DNA of 6,045 nt from Gammaproteobacteria bacterium. Lineage in GTDB: Bacteria > Pseudomonadota > Gammaproteobacteria > UBA6429 > Thiohalophilaceae. The stretch lies in contig DRJN01000079.1 of assembly GCA_011052165.1 (NCBI GenBank), positions 1 to 6,045 on the forward strand, written 5' to 3'. Positions 1 to 6,045 of the stretch are shown here, piece by piece. Each line of letters begins with the position of its first letter. The first letter of the stretch is position 1. The notes under the pieces are model-generated. The model was not told the origin of the DNA. It made no database searches and saw only the letters and a program-made list of their open reading frames with translations. The translations under genes and the position numbers were made by a program.

Positions 1-63
1 ATTCGTTGACTGGCGCCTGTTTTAATCTCTTTGTGTATTCCCCGCTGCCAGCCTCGAATACGG

Positions 64-69
64 TATAAT
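64..69 (+). promoter_or_regulatory. Candidate -10 box of the argG promoter
   Basis: A perfect TATAAT lies 47 bp before the argG start codon, which would put transcription start near 75-77 and give a leader of about 40 nt. No good TTGACA-like -35 element is found at 16-18 bp spacing (bases 40-47 are GC-rich), so this would be an imperfect sigma-70 promoter or one needing an activator. I saw no convincing ArgR operator pair. The rest of 1-115 shows no coding sequence that I can recognise. Confidence 0.5.
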
Positions 70-115
70 TTCCCGCTGGCTATTCTGAAATCCAGCTTGA
101 GACCGAGGTTTTTCC

Positions 116-1324
116 ATGAACGAAATCAAAAAAGTAGTCCTGGCCTATTCTGGTGGGCTTGATACTTCCATCATTCTTAAATGGCTGCGCGACATGTATG
201 ATTGCGAAGTGGTGACCTTCACGGCCGACATCGGTCAGGGCGAGGAAGTGGAACCGGCGCGCGCCAAAGCTGAGGCCATGGGGGTGAAGGAAATCTATAT
301 CGAGGATTTGCGCGAGGATTTTGCCCGCAACTACGTCTTTCCCATGTTTCGCGCCAATACCCTCTATGAAGGGGAATACCTGCTGGGCACCTCGATTGCC
401 CGACCACTGATCGCCCGGCGTCTGGTGGAAATCGCCAATGAAACCGGGGCTGACGCCATCTCTCACGGGGCCACCGGCAAGGGCAACGATCAGGTGCGTT
501 TCGAGCTGGGCGCCTATGCATTGAAACCGGATGTTAAGGTGATTGCGCCCTGGCGTGAGTGGGATCTGAATTCACGGGAAAAGCTGATGGACTATGCAGG
601 ACAACACGGGATCCCGGTTGATTTTAACAAAGGCAAGAAATCACCCTATTCTATGGATGCCAACCTGTTGCATATTTCCTACGAAGGCGGGGTACTGGAA
701 AATCCCTGGGCTGGCCCGGAAGACAGTATGTGGCGCTGGAGCGTGTCGCCAGAGGCGGCGCCGGACAGTCCGACGACTATTGAACTGAGCTTTGAGAAAG
801 GTGATGTCGTGGCCGTCGATGGCAAGGCCATGTCGCCGGCAACAGTGATGGAGACGCTGAACAAACGGGGTGGTGCCAATGGTATCGGTCGTGATGATAT
901 CGTCGAGAACCGCTATGTGGGCATGAAGTCCCGTGGCTGTTATGAAACACCCGCCGGGACTATTTTGTTGAAAGCCCACCGGGCAATGGAATCCCTGACC
1001 CTGGATCGGGAAGCCGCGCATCTTAAAGATGAACTCATGCCCCGTTATGCCAGTGTTATTTATAATGGCTATTGGTGGTCACCCGAGCGGCGGATGTTGC
1101 AGGCGCTGATCGACGCCAGCCAGGAGCATGTCAACGGTGTGGTGAGGCTCAAACTTTACAAGGGCAATGTCGTGGTTGAAGGGCGAAAATCAGAAAGCGA
1201 CAGTCTGTTCGATGAGAGTATTGCGACTTTTGAAGATGATGCCGGGGCCTATAACCAGCAGGATGCAGAAGGCTTTATTAAACTCAATGCCCTGCGTTTG
1301 CGGATTGCGGCAAAAAGACAATAA
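116..1324 (+). CDS. argG: Argininosuccinate synthase
   Basis: Cytosolic enzyme of arginine biosynthesis that joins citrulline and aspartate with ATP to give argininosuccinate, AMP and PPi; the product goes to argininosuccinate lyase (ArgH). The 402-residue length matches the usual ~400-residue bacterial family. Visible signatures are the N-terminal PP-loop ATP site AYSGGLDTS (residues 10-18), FTADIGQGEE (35-44), the nucleotide/citrulline segment SHGATGKGNDQVRFE (116-130) and SMDANLLHISYEGG (179-192). The protein looks complete with no missing motif. The ATG is preceded by GAGG at 105-108 with 7-nt spacing, which supports this start. It stands alone in its direction: no arginine gene is adjacent, and it converges on the c-di-GMP gene, with a hairpin terminator directly after its stop. 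Identification is by family motifs and is near certain; regulation by arginine is not evident from the sequence. Confidence 0.98.
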   Translation: MNEIKKVVLAYSGGLDTSIILKWLRDMYDCEVVTFTADIGQGEEVEPARAKAEAMGVKEIYIEDLREDFARNYVFPMFRANTLYEGEYLLGTSIARPLIARRLVEIANETGADAISHGATGKGNDQVRFELGAYALKPDVKVIAPWREWDLNSREKLMDYAGQHGIPVDFNKGKKSPYSMDANLLHISYEGGVLENPWAGPEDSMWRWSVSPEAAPDSPTTIELSFEKGDVVAVDGKAMSPATVMETLNKRGGANGIGRDDIVENRYVGMKSRGCYETPAGTILLKAHRAMESLTLDREAAHLKDELMPRYASVIYNGYWWSPERRMLQALIDASQEHVNGVVRLKLYKGNVVVEGRKSESDSLFDESIATFEDDAGAYNQQDAEGFIKLNALRLRIAAKRQ

Positions 1325-1332
1325 GCGCGTGC

Positions 1333-1360
1333 AAATAAGCCTGGTGCAGCTTGCTTATTT
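1333..1360 (+). terminator. Hairpin terminator between convergent genes
   Basis: An 8-bp perfect stem, AAATAAGC (1333-1340) with GCTTATTT (1353-1360), encloses a 12-nt loop and starts 9 bases after the argG stop. The right arm runs into a T-rich stretch (TTATTTTGT), as expected for a rho-independent terminator of argG. The stem is AT-rich and so not strong. Its right arm overlaps the stop codon (1355-1357) of the leftward gene, and in that direction the trailing T run is short, so any bidirectional action is inferred. Confidence 0.6.
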
Positions 1361-3556
1361 TGTCATTACATCAGTGCTGACGATGGTTTGTTGTTGTGCA
1401 TAGCGCATGAACTCATCAGCGGAAACGGGTTTGCTGAAATAGTAGCCCTGAAAAATATCGCAACCAAACTCCATCAACATGCCCAGCTGCGAGGCATCCT
1501 CGACGCCCTCGGCGACAACCTGGAATCCAAGGGTATGCGCCATGTCAATGATAGATTTCACCAGCGCCACATCGGATGATACACCGATTTTCATATTATG
1601 TACGAAACTGCGGTCGATCTTCAGGATATTGACCGGGAAATGGCGAAGACGTGATAACGATGAGTAGCCTGTACCAAAATCATCGATGGCGATCTTGAAG
1701 CCCTGTTCTGATAAAGTATGCAGTTGTTCGACAATATGGTCAGAACACTGCATTATGCCGGTTTCGGTCACCTCCAGTTCGATCATTCCAGGCTCAATCT
1801 TTCGAGTAATGCAAGCGTGGGCGAAGTCCTCGGCTATGTTTTTGGACAGGATCTGATGAGGCGAGACGTTGATGGCCATGCGTTGAAAATAACCGGAATC
1901 ATACAGGCCCAGTTCACGCCAGCGGACCATCTGTTCAAGCGTGCGCTCGAACACCCAGTCTCCGATCTTCATGATAGCTCCCCGTTCTTCAGCAATGCTG
2001 ATAAATATATCGGGCGGAATATTGCCATACTCCTTGCTATGCCAACGCAACAACACTTCGGCACCGATAACCCGGTTATGGCGATCCATCTGCGGCTGGT
2101 AGGCTAGAAACAGTTCATCCCGTTCGATAGCTTTGCCGATGGCCATACCCAGAAATCGTTGGTAATCCGCCTGCTGCTCCATCTCCTGATTATGAAACTG
2201 ATATTCGCCACGTGAATGCTTCTTGCAATGGGCGAGAGCGATGCCTGAACGCTGTAATAGAGATTCGGCATTCATATCCTGCCCATTACCCAAGGCGATA
2301 CCGATAGAACTATTGAGAACCAGCTCATGCTGTTCAAATATAAATGATGCCTGTAACTGTTTGCTCAGCGATGTCGCCAGCTGGCTAATCAAGGACCGGA
2401 GCGCATCATCATTTTCATGCCGCTGCCAATAAGCAATCACAAATTCATCAGCGCCCATACGGGCTTCAATCGCACCTTCTATAACACCGCTTATGCGGTG
2501 AGCCGCTTCACGCAGAACAGCGTTACCGACACGCCGCCCAAGTCCGGCATTGATTTCATGAAAATCATCAAAATCCAGCGTTAACACTATAATCCAGTCA
2601 TCTTTCGATTGTGATTTGGATAGCATTTGTTCGAGCTTTTTATGCAACAGAGAGGCATTGGCCAATCCTGTTATGTCGTCATAATAGGCGAGCCGGTGTA
2701 TTTTTTCTTCCGCCGTTTTAATCGGGGTTAGATCGATGAATATACCTGCATAGCGTAGAACCTCGCCCGCGTTGTCTTTCAGGGAAACGATATTCAACCA
2801 TTCCGGATAGATTTCACCATTCTTGCGCCGGTTCCAGATCTCGCCTTCCCAATGACCCTGCTCATCGATGCTGCGCCACATGGTCGTATAAAAATTTGAG
2901 CCATGCAGGCCGGATTTGAGTATTGAAGGTGTCATGCCGATGACTTCTTTACTGGTATAACCCGATACTTTTTCAAACGCCTGGTTAACCCACTGGATTT
3001 TCCTGTCCCGGTCAGTAATGGTAACCCCATGAGCGCTATGGGCCAGAATGAGATCAGTGAGCTTCTTCTCCAGACATATCTGTGCCGTATTTATCAGCAA
3101 GGCGATAATGTCGGCAAAATTTTCGAGTACATGCGCTTCATCAGCGTTGTAGGCATGGTCTGTATTGATATACAACACCATGACGCCCAGTAATTGCTCT
3201 CGTAGTTTGACAGGCACGATGTAGTGACCATGGTCACCCATACCCTCGTAATGGGTTTCATGGCGTTCGTCGACGCAGCTTACATGCAGAAGTTCGAGTG
3301 ATTCTGCCACCCGGCCACAGAGACAGTGGCCATAGCGCACTTTGGCGCAGGAATTTTTTATGGAAGAAGAAAAATTGAGTTCAGCGGCGAGCCTCAGTTG
3401 CCGCGTTTCCGGGTCCGCGAGAAAGACACCGCCCGCATGGGTATCCAGCCAGGGTAATTGAAGAATGGTGGCCAGAATACTGCACAGCACCTCATTCTTG
3501 TCGGCTGTATTGCCGTTATCGATGACATCAATAATCTCTGCGTATTCTTCTTGCAT
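1355..3556 (-). CDS. GAF-PAS-GGDEF-EAL protein, probable c-di-GMP phosphodiesterase
   Basis: 733-residue cytosolic signalling protein with no transmembrane segment. Domain order: GAF about 17-160, PAS with its PAC tail about 165-283, GGDEF about 288-457, EAL about 465-720. The EAL domain hydrolyses cyclic-di-GMP to pGpG. Its key residues are present: E500 in an EVL variant of the EAL motif, N563 (INVS), E595 and E598 (EVTE), D625-D626 (DDFGTGYSSL), K646 (LKID), E683 (AEGVE) and Q703 (QGYYFSKP). The GGDEF domain is degraded: GADEF at 368-372, N336-A337 where ND is usual, GRRVGN where GHxxGD is usual, and no RxxD inhibitory site. It therefore probably does not make c-di-GMP, although it may bind GTP as a regulatory module. 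GAF and PAS would sense small ligands or redox state; which one is unknown. The ATG has GAGG 8 nt upstream (3565-3568). It lies downstream of the chemoreceptor gene, separated by 360 bp that contains a 152-bp repeat. Confidence 0.95.
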   Translation of the reverse strand: MQEEYAEIIDVIDNGNTADKNEVLCSILATILQLPWLDTHAGGVFLADPETRQLRLAAELNFSSSIKNSCAKVRYGHCLCGRVAESLELLHVSCVDERHETHYEGMGDHGHYIVPVKLREQLLGVMVLYINTDHAYNADEAHVLENFADIIALLINTAQICLEKKLTDLILAHSAHGVTITDRDRKIQWVNQAFEKVSGYTSKEVIGMTPSILKSGLHGSNFYTTMWRSIDEQGHWEGEIWNRRKNGEIYPEWLNIVSLKDNAGEVLRYAGIFIDLTPIKTAEEKIHRLAYYDDITGLANASLLHKKLEQMLSKSQSKDDWIIVLTLDFDDFHEINAGLGRRVGNAVLREAAHRISGVIEGAIEARMGADEFVIAYWQRHENDDALRSLISQLATSLSKQLQASFIFEQHELVLNSSIGIALGNGQDMNAESLLQRSGIALAHCKKHSRGEYQFHNQEMEQQADYQRFLGMAIGKAIERDELFLAYQPQMDRHNRVIGAEVLLRWHSKEYGNIPPDIFISIAEERGAIMKIGDWVFERTLEQMVRWRELGLYDSGYFQRMAINVSPHQILSKNIAEDFAHACITRKIEPGMIELEVTETGIMQCSDHIVEQLHTLSEQGFKIAIDDFGTGYSSLSRLRHFPVNILKIDRSFVHNMKIGVSSDVALVKSIIDMAHTLGFQVVAEGVEDASQLGMLMEFGCDIFQGYYFSKPVSADEFMRYAQQQTIVSTDVMTK

Positions 3557-3598
3557 TATTACGGCCTCATTTTCCAGACTGCCCGAATAACCCGGAAG

Positions 3599-3744
3599 TT
3601 ATATTACCAGCTTCTTGTATGTGAGCCGACTCTGATCCTGCCCTCTTTCTTTAATCTCTTTGGGTGTTATTTCCCACGACTTGCAGCGAGGTAATTCATT
3701 TTCTACGCATAAATAAAGAATTTCTTCAGCGCTTTTGATTATAT
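3599..3744 (-). other. Leader region of the c-di-GMP gene with a possible broken coding remnant
   Basis: This leftward stretch between repeat copy 1 and the c-di-GMP gene stays open for about 48 codons and ends in a TAA at 3599-3601. Its translation has a protein-like composition (for example SAEEILYLCVENELPRCKSW) that I do not recognise. No in-frame ATG occurs after the repeat; the open frame continues only upstream into the repeat, where it begins at a TTG in the terminal repeat with no clear ribosome binding site. It may be the tail of a small gene cut by arrival of the repeat, or simply a chance open frame in a leader. I could not identify a good promoter for the c-di-GMP gene here, apart from a TATAAT at 3738-3743 (minus strand) at the repeat boundary without a matching -35 box. 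Confidence 0.2.
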
Positions 3745-3896
3745 TTAGTCGTTGCATAAGTATTTGCATGTATTTTATCCCCTCACCCCAACCCTCGTCG
3801 CTCTCGCCCATCCGTGGGCTTCGCAACATAAGGTCATCCATGAGCAAATCCCGGGGGGAGAGGGGGCTATGGTGCAAATATTTATGCAACGATTAA
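3745..3896 (+). repeat. 152-bp MITE-like repeat, copy 1
   Basis: Non-coding element bounded by imperfect terminal inverted repeats of about 25 bp: left arm 3745-3769 (begins TTAGTCGTTGCATAAG) and right arm 3872-3896 (ends TTTATGCAACGATTAA). Inside are a C-rich block (CCCTCACCCCAACCCTC) facing a G-rich block (GGGGGGAGAGGGGG), a 5-bp hairpin GCCCA-tccg-TGGGC at 3806-3819, and an imperfect second hairpin GGTCA-tcca-TGAGC. It matches copy 2 over its full 152 bp with about a dozen substitutions and no indel. It begins 20 bp beyond the chemoreceptor stop codon, so on the leftward transcript it may act as a terminator, processing site or stability element. There is no transposase. C-rich/G-rich intergenic repeats with this CCCTCACCCCAACCCTC core are, to my knowledge, common in proteobacteria, but I cannot assign a family. 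Confidence 0.9.
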
Positions 3897-3916
3897 TAAG
3901 CATGGGCAGACAGGAC

Positions 3917-5554
3917 TCAAGTATATATTTTAAACTGGCCCACCAGGTTTTGCAGATCAGAGGCCAGGCGCGCCAGTTCATTGGCCGAGGTGGTCGTTTG
4001 TTCGGCACCACTGGCTGTCTGTTCAGAAATTTGGCTAATGCTGGTCACGTTTCTGTTAATTTCTTCAGAAACGGCAGACTGCTCTTCAGAGGCGCTGGCG
4101 ATCTGGATGTTCATCTCGGTGATGGTGGCTACCGCGCGGGTAATGGCATCCAGTGATTCGGCAGCCTCCGCGGCCTGCTCGACGCCGGCCTGCGCCTGCT
4201 CGCGGCTTTTTTCCATAACCTCGACGGCGTTGTGTGAGCCGGTTTGGAGCTTCTCGATCATGTTCTCGATCTCGGTAGTCGATTCATGGGTACGGCTGGC
4301 CAGGGTGCGCACTTCGTCGGCGACCACGGCAAAACCGCGGCCCTGTTCACCGGCACGGGCGGCCTCGATAGCGGCGTTCAGCGCCAGCAGGTTGGTCTGC
4401 TCAGCGATACCCTTAATAACGTCCAGCACACCCCCGATGTTCTCACTGTCCTGCTCAAGTTCCCTGATAACACCAGAGGCGTTTTCGATCTCGCTGGCCA
4501 GTTGAGTGATAACCTGAGAGGTATTCTCGACCACCGATTTGCCGCCCCTGGCCTCGTTATCGGCATTGGCGGCGGCGCCGGCGGCATTGCTGGCATTGTT
4601 GGCAACCTCCTGAACCGTGGCGCTCATTTCATTGATGGCGGTAGCAACCTGATCCGTTTCATGGCGCTGGCGTTCGACATTGCCGGCGCTCTCCATTGCG
4701 ACCGAAGAGACTTCTTCTGAGGCGGTTGCGAGTTGTTTGCTGGAACTGGCAACCTGCTGGATTAAGGCCTCGAATTTTTCCAGCATGCTATTAAAGGCTG
4801 TTGCGGTTTTACCGATTTCATCTTCTGAGATTATTTCAATACGTTTTCCAAGATCGGAATTTTTCTCAATCTCCTCAATGGTGGCGCGTAGATTATTCAC
4901 CGGCCGGGTAATGGAACGCCCGATAAAGAAAGACATCAGCAAACCAGCAATGGTAGCAGCAAGGATCATGCTAATCGTTATTATGTCGGCATTCTCACTT
5001 TTGGATTGCGCCATTTTGAAGAAGCCGGCCCCCTTGATTCCCGCATATTCGACCAGCGCATCCATCTTTTTATTCAGGAGAACAACGTGTTTGGCGCCCT
5101 TGCCTTTAGTGATGGCGGCGGCAGCTTCACGGTCACCGTTTTCCATGTCCTGGATAACCTCATCGCGAATGGGTTTCCAGTTCTTGAATATTTGAATAGT
5201 TTCAGCGATCAGGGTTTTTCCTTCCTTGCCAAGGATACGTTCACTAATCAGTGCATATTCTTTGTAAACATGGGCCTCGTATTCATCGACCTTTTTACGG
5301 GCGGCTTCCATTGCCTTGCTATTGTTGGCGAGAGCAATATCCTTCATGCTGCGGTGCATTTTGATAATGTTGACGTTTGCCTGTAGCGACGCGCGTGTTA
5401 CTGCCAGAGGGTGCTGATACATTTTTACGGTCAGTTTACCCAGCAGGTCGATGCGCGAGGCAGAAAAAATGCCTGTGACCACGATTAAAACAATTAAAAC
5501 AATAAATCCGGCAATAAGTTTGTTACGAATTGTCATTATTGATTTTAAGGACAT
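3917..5554 (-). CDS. Methyl-accepting chemotaxis protein
   Basis: 545-residue inner-membrane chemoreceptor that controls the CheA kinase through CheW in the polar or lateral receptor array. Layout: short cytoplasmic start, TM1 about 13-32, periplasmic region about 33-189 (mostly helical, fitting a four-helix-bundle 4HB_MCP sensor), TM2 about 190-212, HAMP about 213-266 (with the conserved Pro in SITRPVNNL), then the cytoplasmic coiled-coil signalling domain. The hairpin tip IAEQTNLLALNAAIEAAR (383-400) continues into AGEQGRGFAVVADEVR and is intact. There is no C-terminal NWETF-like CheR/CheB tether; the protein ends FKIYT. The ligand cannot be predicted. The first ATG is preferred over the ATG at codon 7 because GGAG (5564-5567) sits 9 nt before it. 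A sigma-28 promoter upstream implies co-expression with late flagellar genes. The gene is bracketed by two direct 152-bp repeats. Confidence 0.97.
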   Translation of the reverse strand: MSLKSIMTIRNKLIAGFIVLIVLIVVTGIFSASRIDLLGKLTVKMYQHPLAVTRASLQANVNIIKMHRSMKDIALANNSKAMEAARKKVDEYEAHVYKEYALISERILGKEGKTLIAETIQIFKNWKPIRDEVIQDMENGDREAAAAITKGKGAKHVVLLNKKMDALVEYAGIKGAGFFKMAQSKSENADIITISMILAATIAGLLMSFFIGRSITRPVNNLRATIEEIEKNSDLGKRIEIISEDEIGKTATAFNSMLEKFEALIQQVASSSKQLATASEEVSSVAMESAGNVERQRHETDQVATAINEMSATVQEVANNASNAAGAAANADNEARGGKSVVENTSQVITQLASEIENASGVIRELEQDSENIGGVLDVIKGIAEQTNLLALNAAIEAARAGEQGRGFAVVADEVRTLASRTHESTTEIENMIEKLQTGSHNAVEVMEKSREQAQAGVEQAAEAAESLDAITRAVATITEMNIQIASASEEQSAVSEEINRNVTSISQISEQTASGAEQTTTSANELARLASDLQNLVGQFKIYT

Positions 5555-5563
5555 GGGTCTAGT

Positions 5564-5567
5564 CTCC
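5564..5567 (-). promoter_or_regulatory. Ribosome binding site of the chemoreceptor gene
   Basis: GGAG on the minus strand, 9 nt before the ATG at 5554. It decides the start: the next in-frame ATG, six codons later, has no purine-rich site in front of it. Confidence 0.7.
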
Positions 5568-5615
5568 AGGAAAGCTGATCTTTTGATTATTTTTATGGGT
5601 TATGTCGTATCTCAT

Positions 5616-5642
5616 TTATCGTCATTGGGAGGAGTTACTTTA
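5616..5642 (-). promoter_or_regulatory. Sigma-28 (FliA) promoter of the chemoreceptor gene
   Basis: On the minus strand TAAA (5642-5639) is followed by exactly 15 nt and then GACGATAA (5623-5616). The FliA consensus is TAAA-N15-GCCGATAA, so the match is 11 of 12 defined bases with ideal spacing. Transcription would start near 5609, giving a 5' leader of about 55 nt that contains the ribosome binding site. FliA promoters commonly drive chemoreceptor genes in gammaproteobacteria, which fits the gene downstream. The -35 element lies only 12 bp from the edge of repeat copy 2. Confidence 0.85.
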
Positions 5643-5654
5643 GAATTTTACATA

Positions 5655-5806
5655 TTAATCGTTGCAACAGTATTTGCATGTATTTTATTCCCTCACCCCA
5701 ACCCTCGTCGCTCTCGCCCATCCGTGGGCTTCGCAACATAAGGTCATCCATGACCCAATCCCAGAGGGAGAGGGGGCTATGATGCAAATACTGTTGCAAC
5801 GATTAA
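5655..5806 (+). repeat. 152-bp MITE-like repeat, copy 2
   Basis: Same element and orientation as the copy at 3745, about 92% identical by eye, with perfect terminal inverted repeats of 25 bp: 5655-5679 (begins TTAATCGTTGCAACAG) and 5782-5806 (ends CTGTTGCAACGATTAA). The symmetry extends outward by a flanking TA on each side (5653-5654 and 5807-5808), which could be a TA target duplication as left by Tc1/mariner/IS630-type elements; this is inference. Internal structure: CCCTC at 5690-5694 and 5702-5706 facing GAGGG at 5770-5774 and 5764-5768, plus two hairpins with 5-bp stems and 4-nt loops, GCCCA-tccg-TGGGC (5716-5729) and GGTCA-tcca-TGACC (5742-5755). No protein-coding role is supported. 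It sits directly upstream of the FliA promoter. Confidence 0.92.
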
Positions 5807-5916
5807 TACCTGCAATATTTGTGTCATTAACTAAGTGCAGAGCACGTAAAGAGTGTAGAGAGTTAAGGAAAGAATGATTATTTTCTCTGCGCGCACTCTG
5901 CGATAAATTCCTCGTT

Positions 5917-6045
5917 TCAGTCAATAGTTTTATCTTTGAATTCGCACAGATCTTCAATTATACAGGAACCACAACGGGGTTTACGGGCAATGCAGGTATA
6001 GCGACCGAGCAGGATCAGCCAGTGGTGGGCGTCCTGTTTGAATTC
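5917..6045 (-). CDS. nth: Endonuclease III, C-terminal end (partial)
   Basis: The last 42 codons and TGA stop of a leftward gene whose start lies beyond the right edge. The translation contains DAHHWLILLGRYTCIA followed by RKPRCGSCIIEDLC, which matches the C-terminus of enterobacterial Nth almost residue for residue. The four cysteines follow the C-X6-C-X2-C-X5-C pattern that holds the [4Fe-4S] cluster. Endonuclease III is a bifunctional DNA glycosylase and AP lyase that removes oxidised pyrimidines in base excision repair. The catalytic Lys/Asp and helix-hairpin-helix are outside the window. I saw no convincing intrinsic terminator after the stop; the 110 bp between it and the repeat (5807-5916) holds only a short direct repeat CTCTGCG (5885-5891, 5896-5902) and nothing else I can name. 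Confidence 0.95.
   Translation of the reverse strand, partial: EFKQDAHHWLILLGRYTCIARKPRCGSCIIEDLCEFKDKTID

Noticed and set aside
70..100. Possible ArgR operator (TGAAT/ATTCA-like) in the argG leader
   Set aside because: Only a short ATTCTGAAAT resemblance is present; there is no 18-bp imperfect palindrome or tandem pair as expected for ArgR.
3650..3662. Thirteen-base match TTTAATCTCTTTG, also at 21-33 upstream of argG
   Set aside because: One exact 13-mer match is close to chance expectation in a 6-kb window searched against itself, and the flanks do not align.
3752..4156. Rightward open frame that starts in repeat copy 1 and runs antisense to the chemoreceptor gene; a matching frame exists in copy 2 (5662-5877)
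   Set aside because: The shared peptide comes entirely from the repeat, which is open in several frames on both strands; the rest is antisense to a clear gene, and there is no ribosome binding site.
5885..5902. Direct repeat CTCTGCG-CGCA-CTCTGCG after the nth stop
   Set aside because: Too short and single; it forms no stable hairpin followed by a T run, so it is not called as a terminator or operator.
5685..5957. Leftward 90-codon frame overlapping the nth end and repeat copy 2
   Set aside because: It overlaps nth in another frame and then reads through the repeat; the nth C-terminus is unmistakable in its own frame.
6040..6045. Window ends in GAATTC and begins with ATTC, as though it were an EcoRI cloning fragment
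   Set aside because: GAATTC also occurs internally (near 568 and at 5938-5943), so a complete digest is not supported; it has no biological meaning here.

Overview
The window reads as a chromosomal segment of a motile gammaproteobacterium of moderate GC content. The clearest taxonomic hint is the nth fragment at the right edge, whose C-terminus is very close to enterobacterial endonuclease III; the genus cannot be told from this sequence. There is no phage, plasmid, CRISPR, tRNA or rRNA signal.

Layout: a complete argG (arginine biosynthesis) runs rightward from 116 to 1324, behind a TATAAT-type promoter and a good ribosome binding site. It converges on a leftward gene (1355-3556) for a GAF-PAS-GGDEF-EAL cyclic-di-GMP protein, and the two stop codons are only about 30 bp apart, sharing a small hairpin terminator. 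Further right and also leftward is a methyl-accepting chemotaxis protein (3917-5554). A near-consensus sigma-28 (FliA) promoter lies upstream of it at 5616-5642, placing the receptor in the flagellar late-gene class. The last 129 bases hold the 3' end of nth (leftward), with its complete [4Fe-4S] cysteine cluster.

The most unusual element is a pair of 152-bp repeats in direct orientation at 3745-3896 and 5655-5806. They are about 92% identical by eye and lie just outside the two ends of the chemoreceptor gene. Each has about 25-bp terminal inverted repeats, a C-rich/G-rich inner pair and two small internal hairpins, like a MITE or a structured intergenic repeat. Within the terminal repeats the two copies differ by paired changes on both arms, and the remaining arm differences in copy 1 are G-U compatible, which suggests that the folded form is preserved.

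Functionally, the receptor (signal input to flagellar control) and the c-di-GMP protein (sessile/motile switching) could act on the same motility decision and may be partly co-transcribed leftward through repeat copy 1. argG and nth appear to be ordinary housekeeping neighbours.
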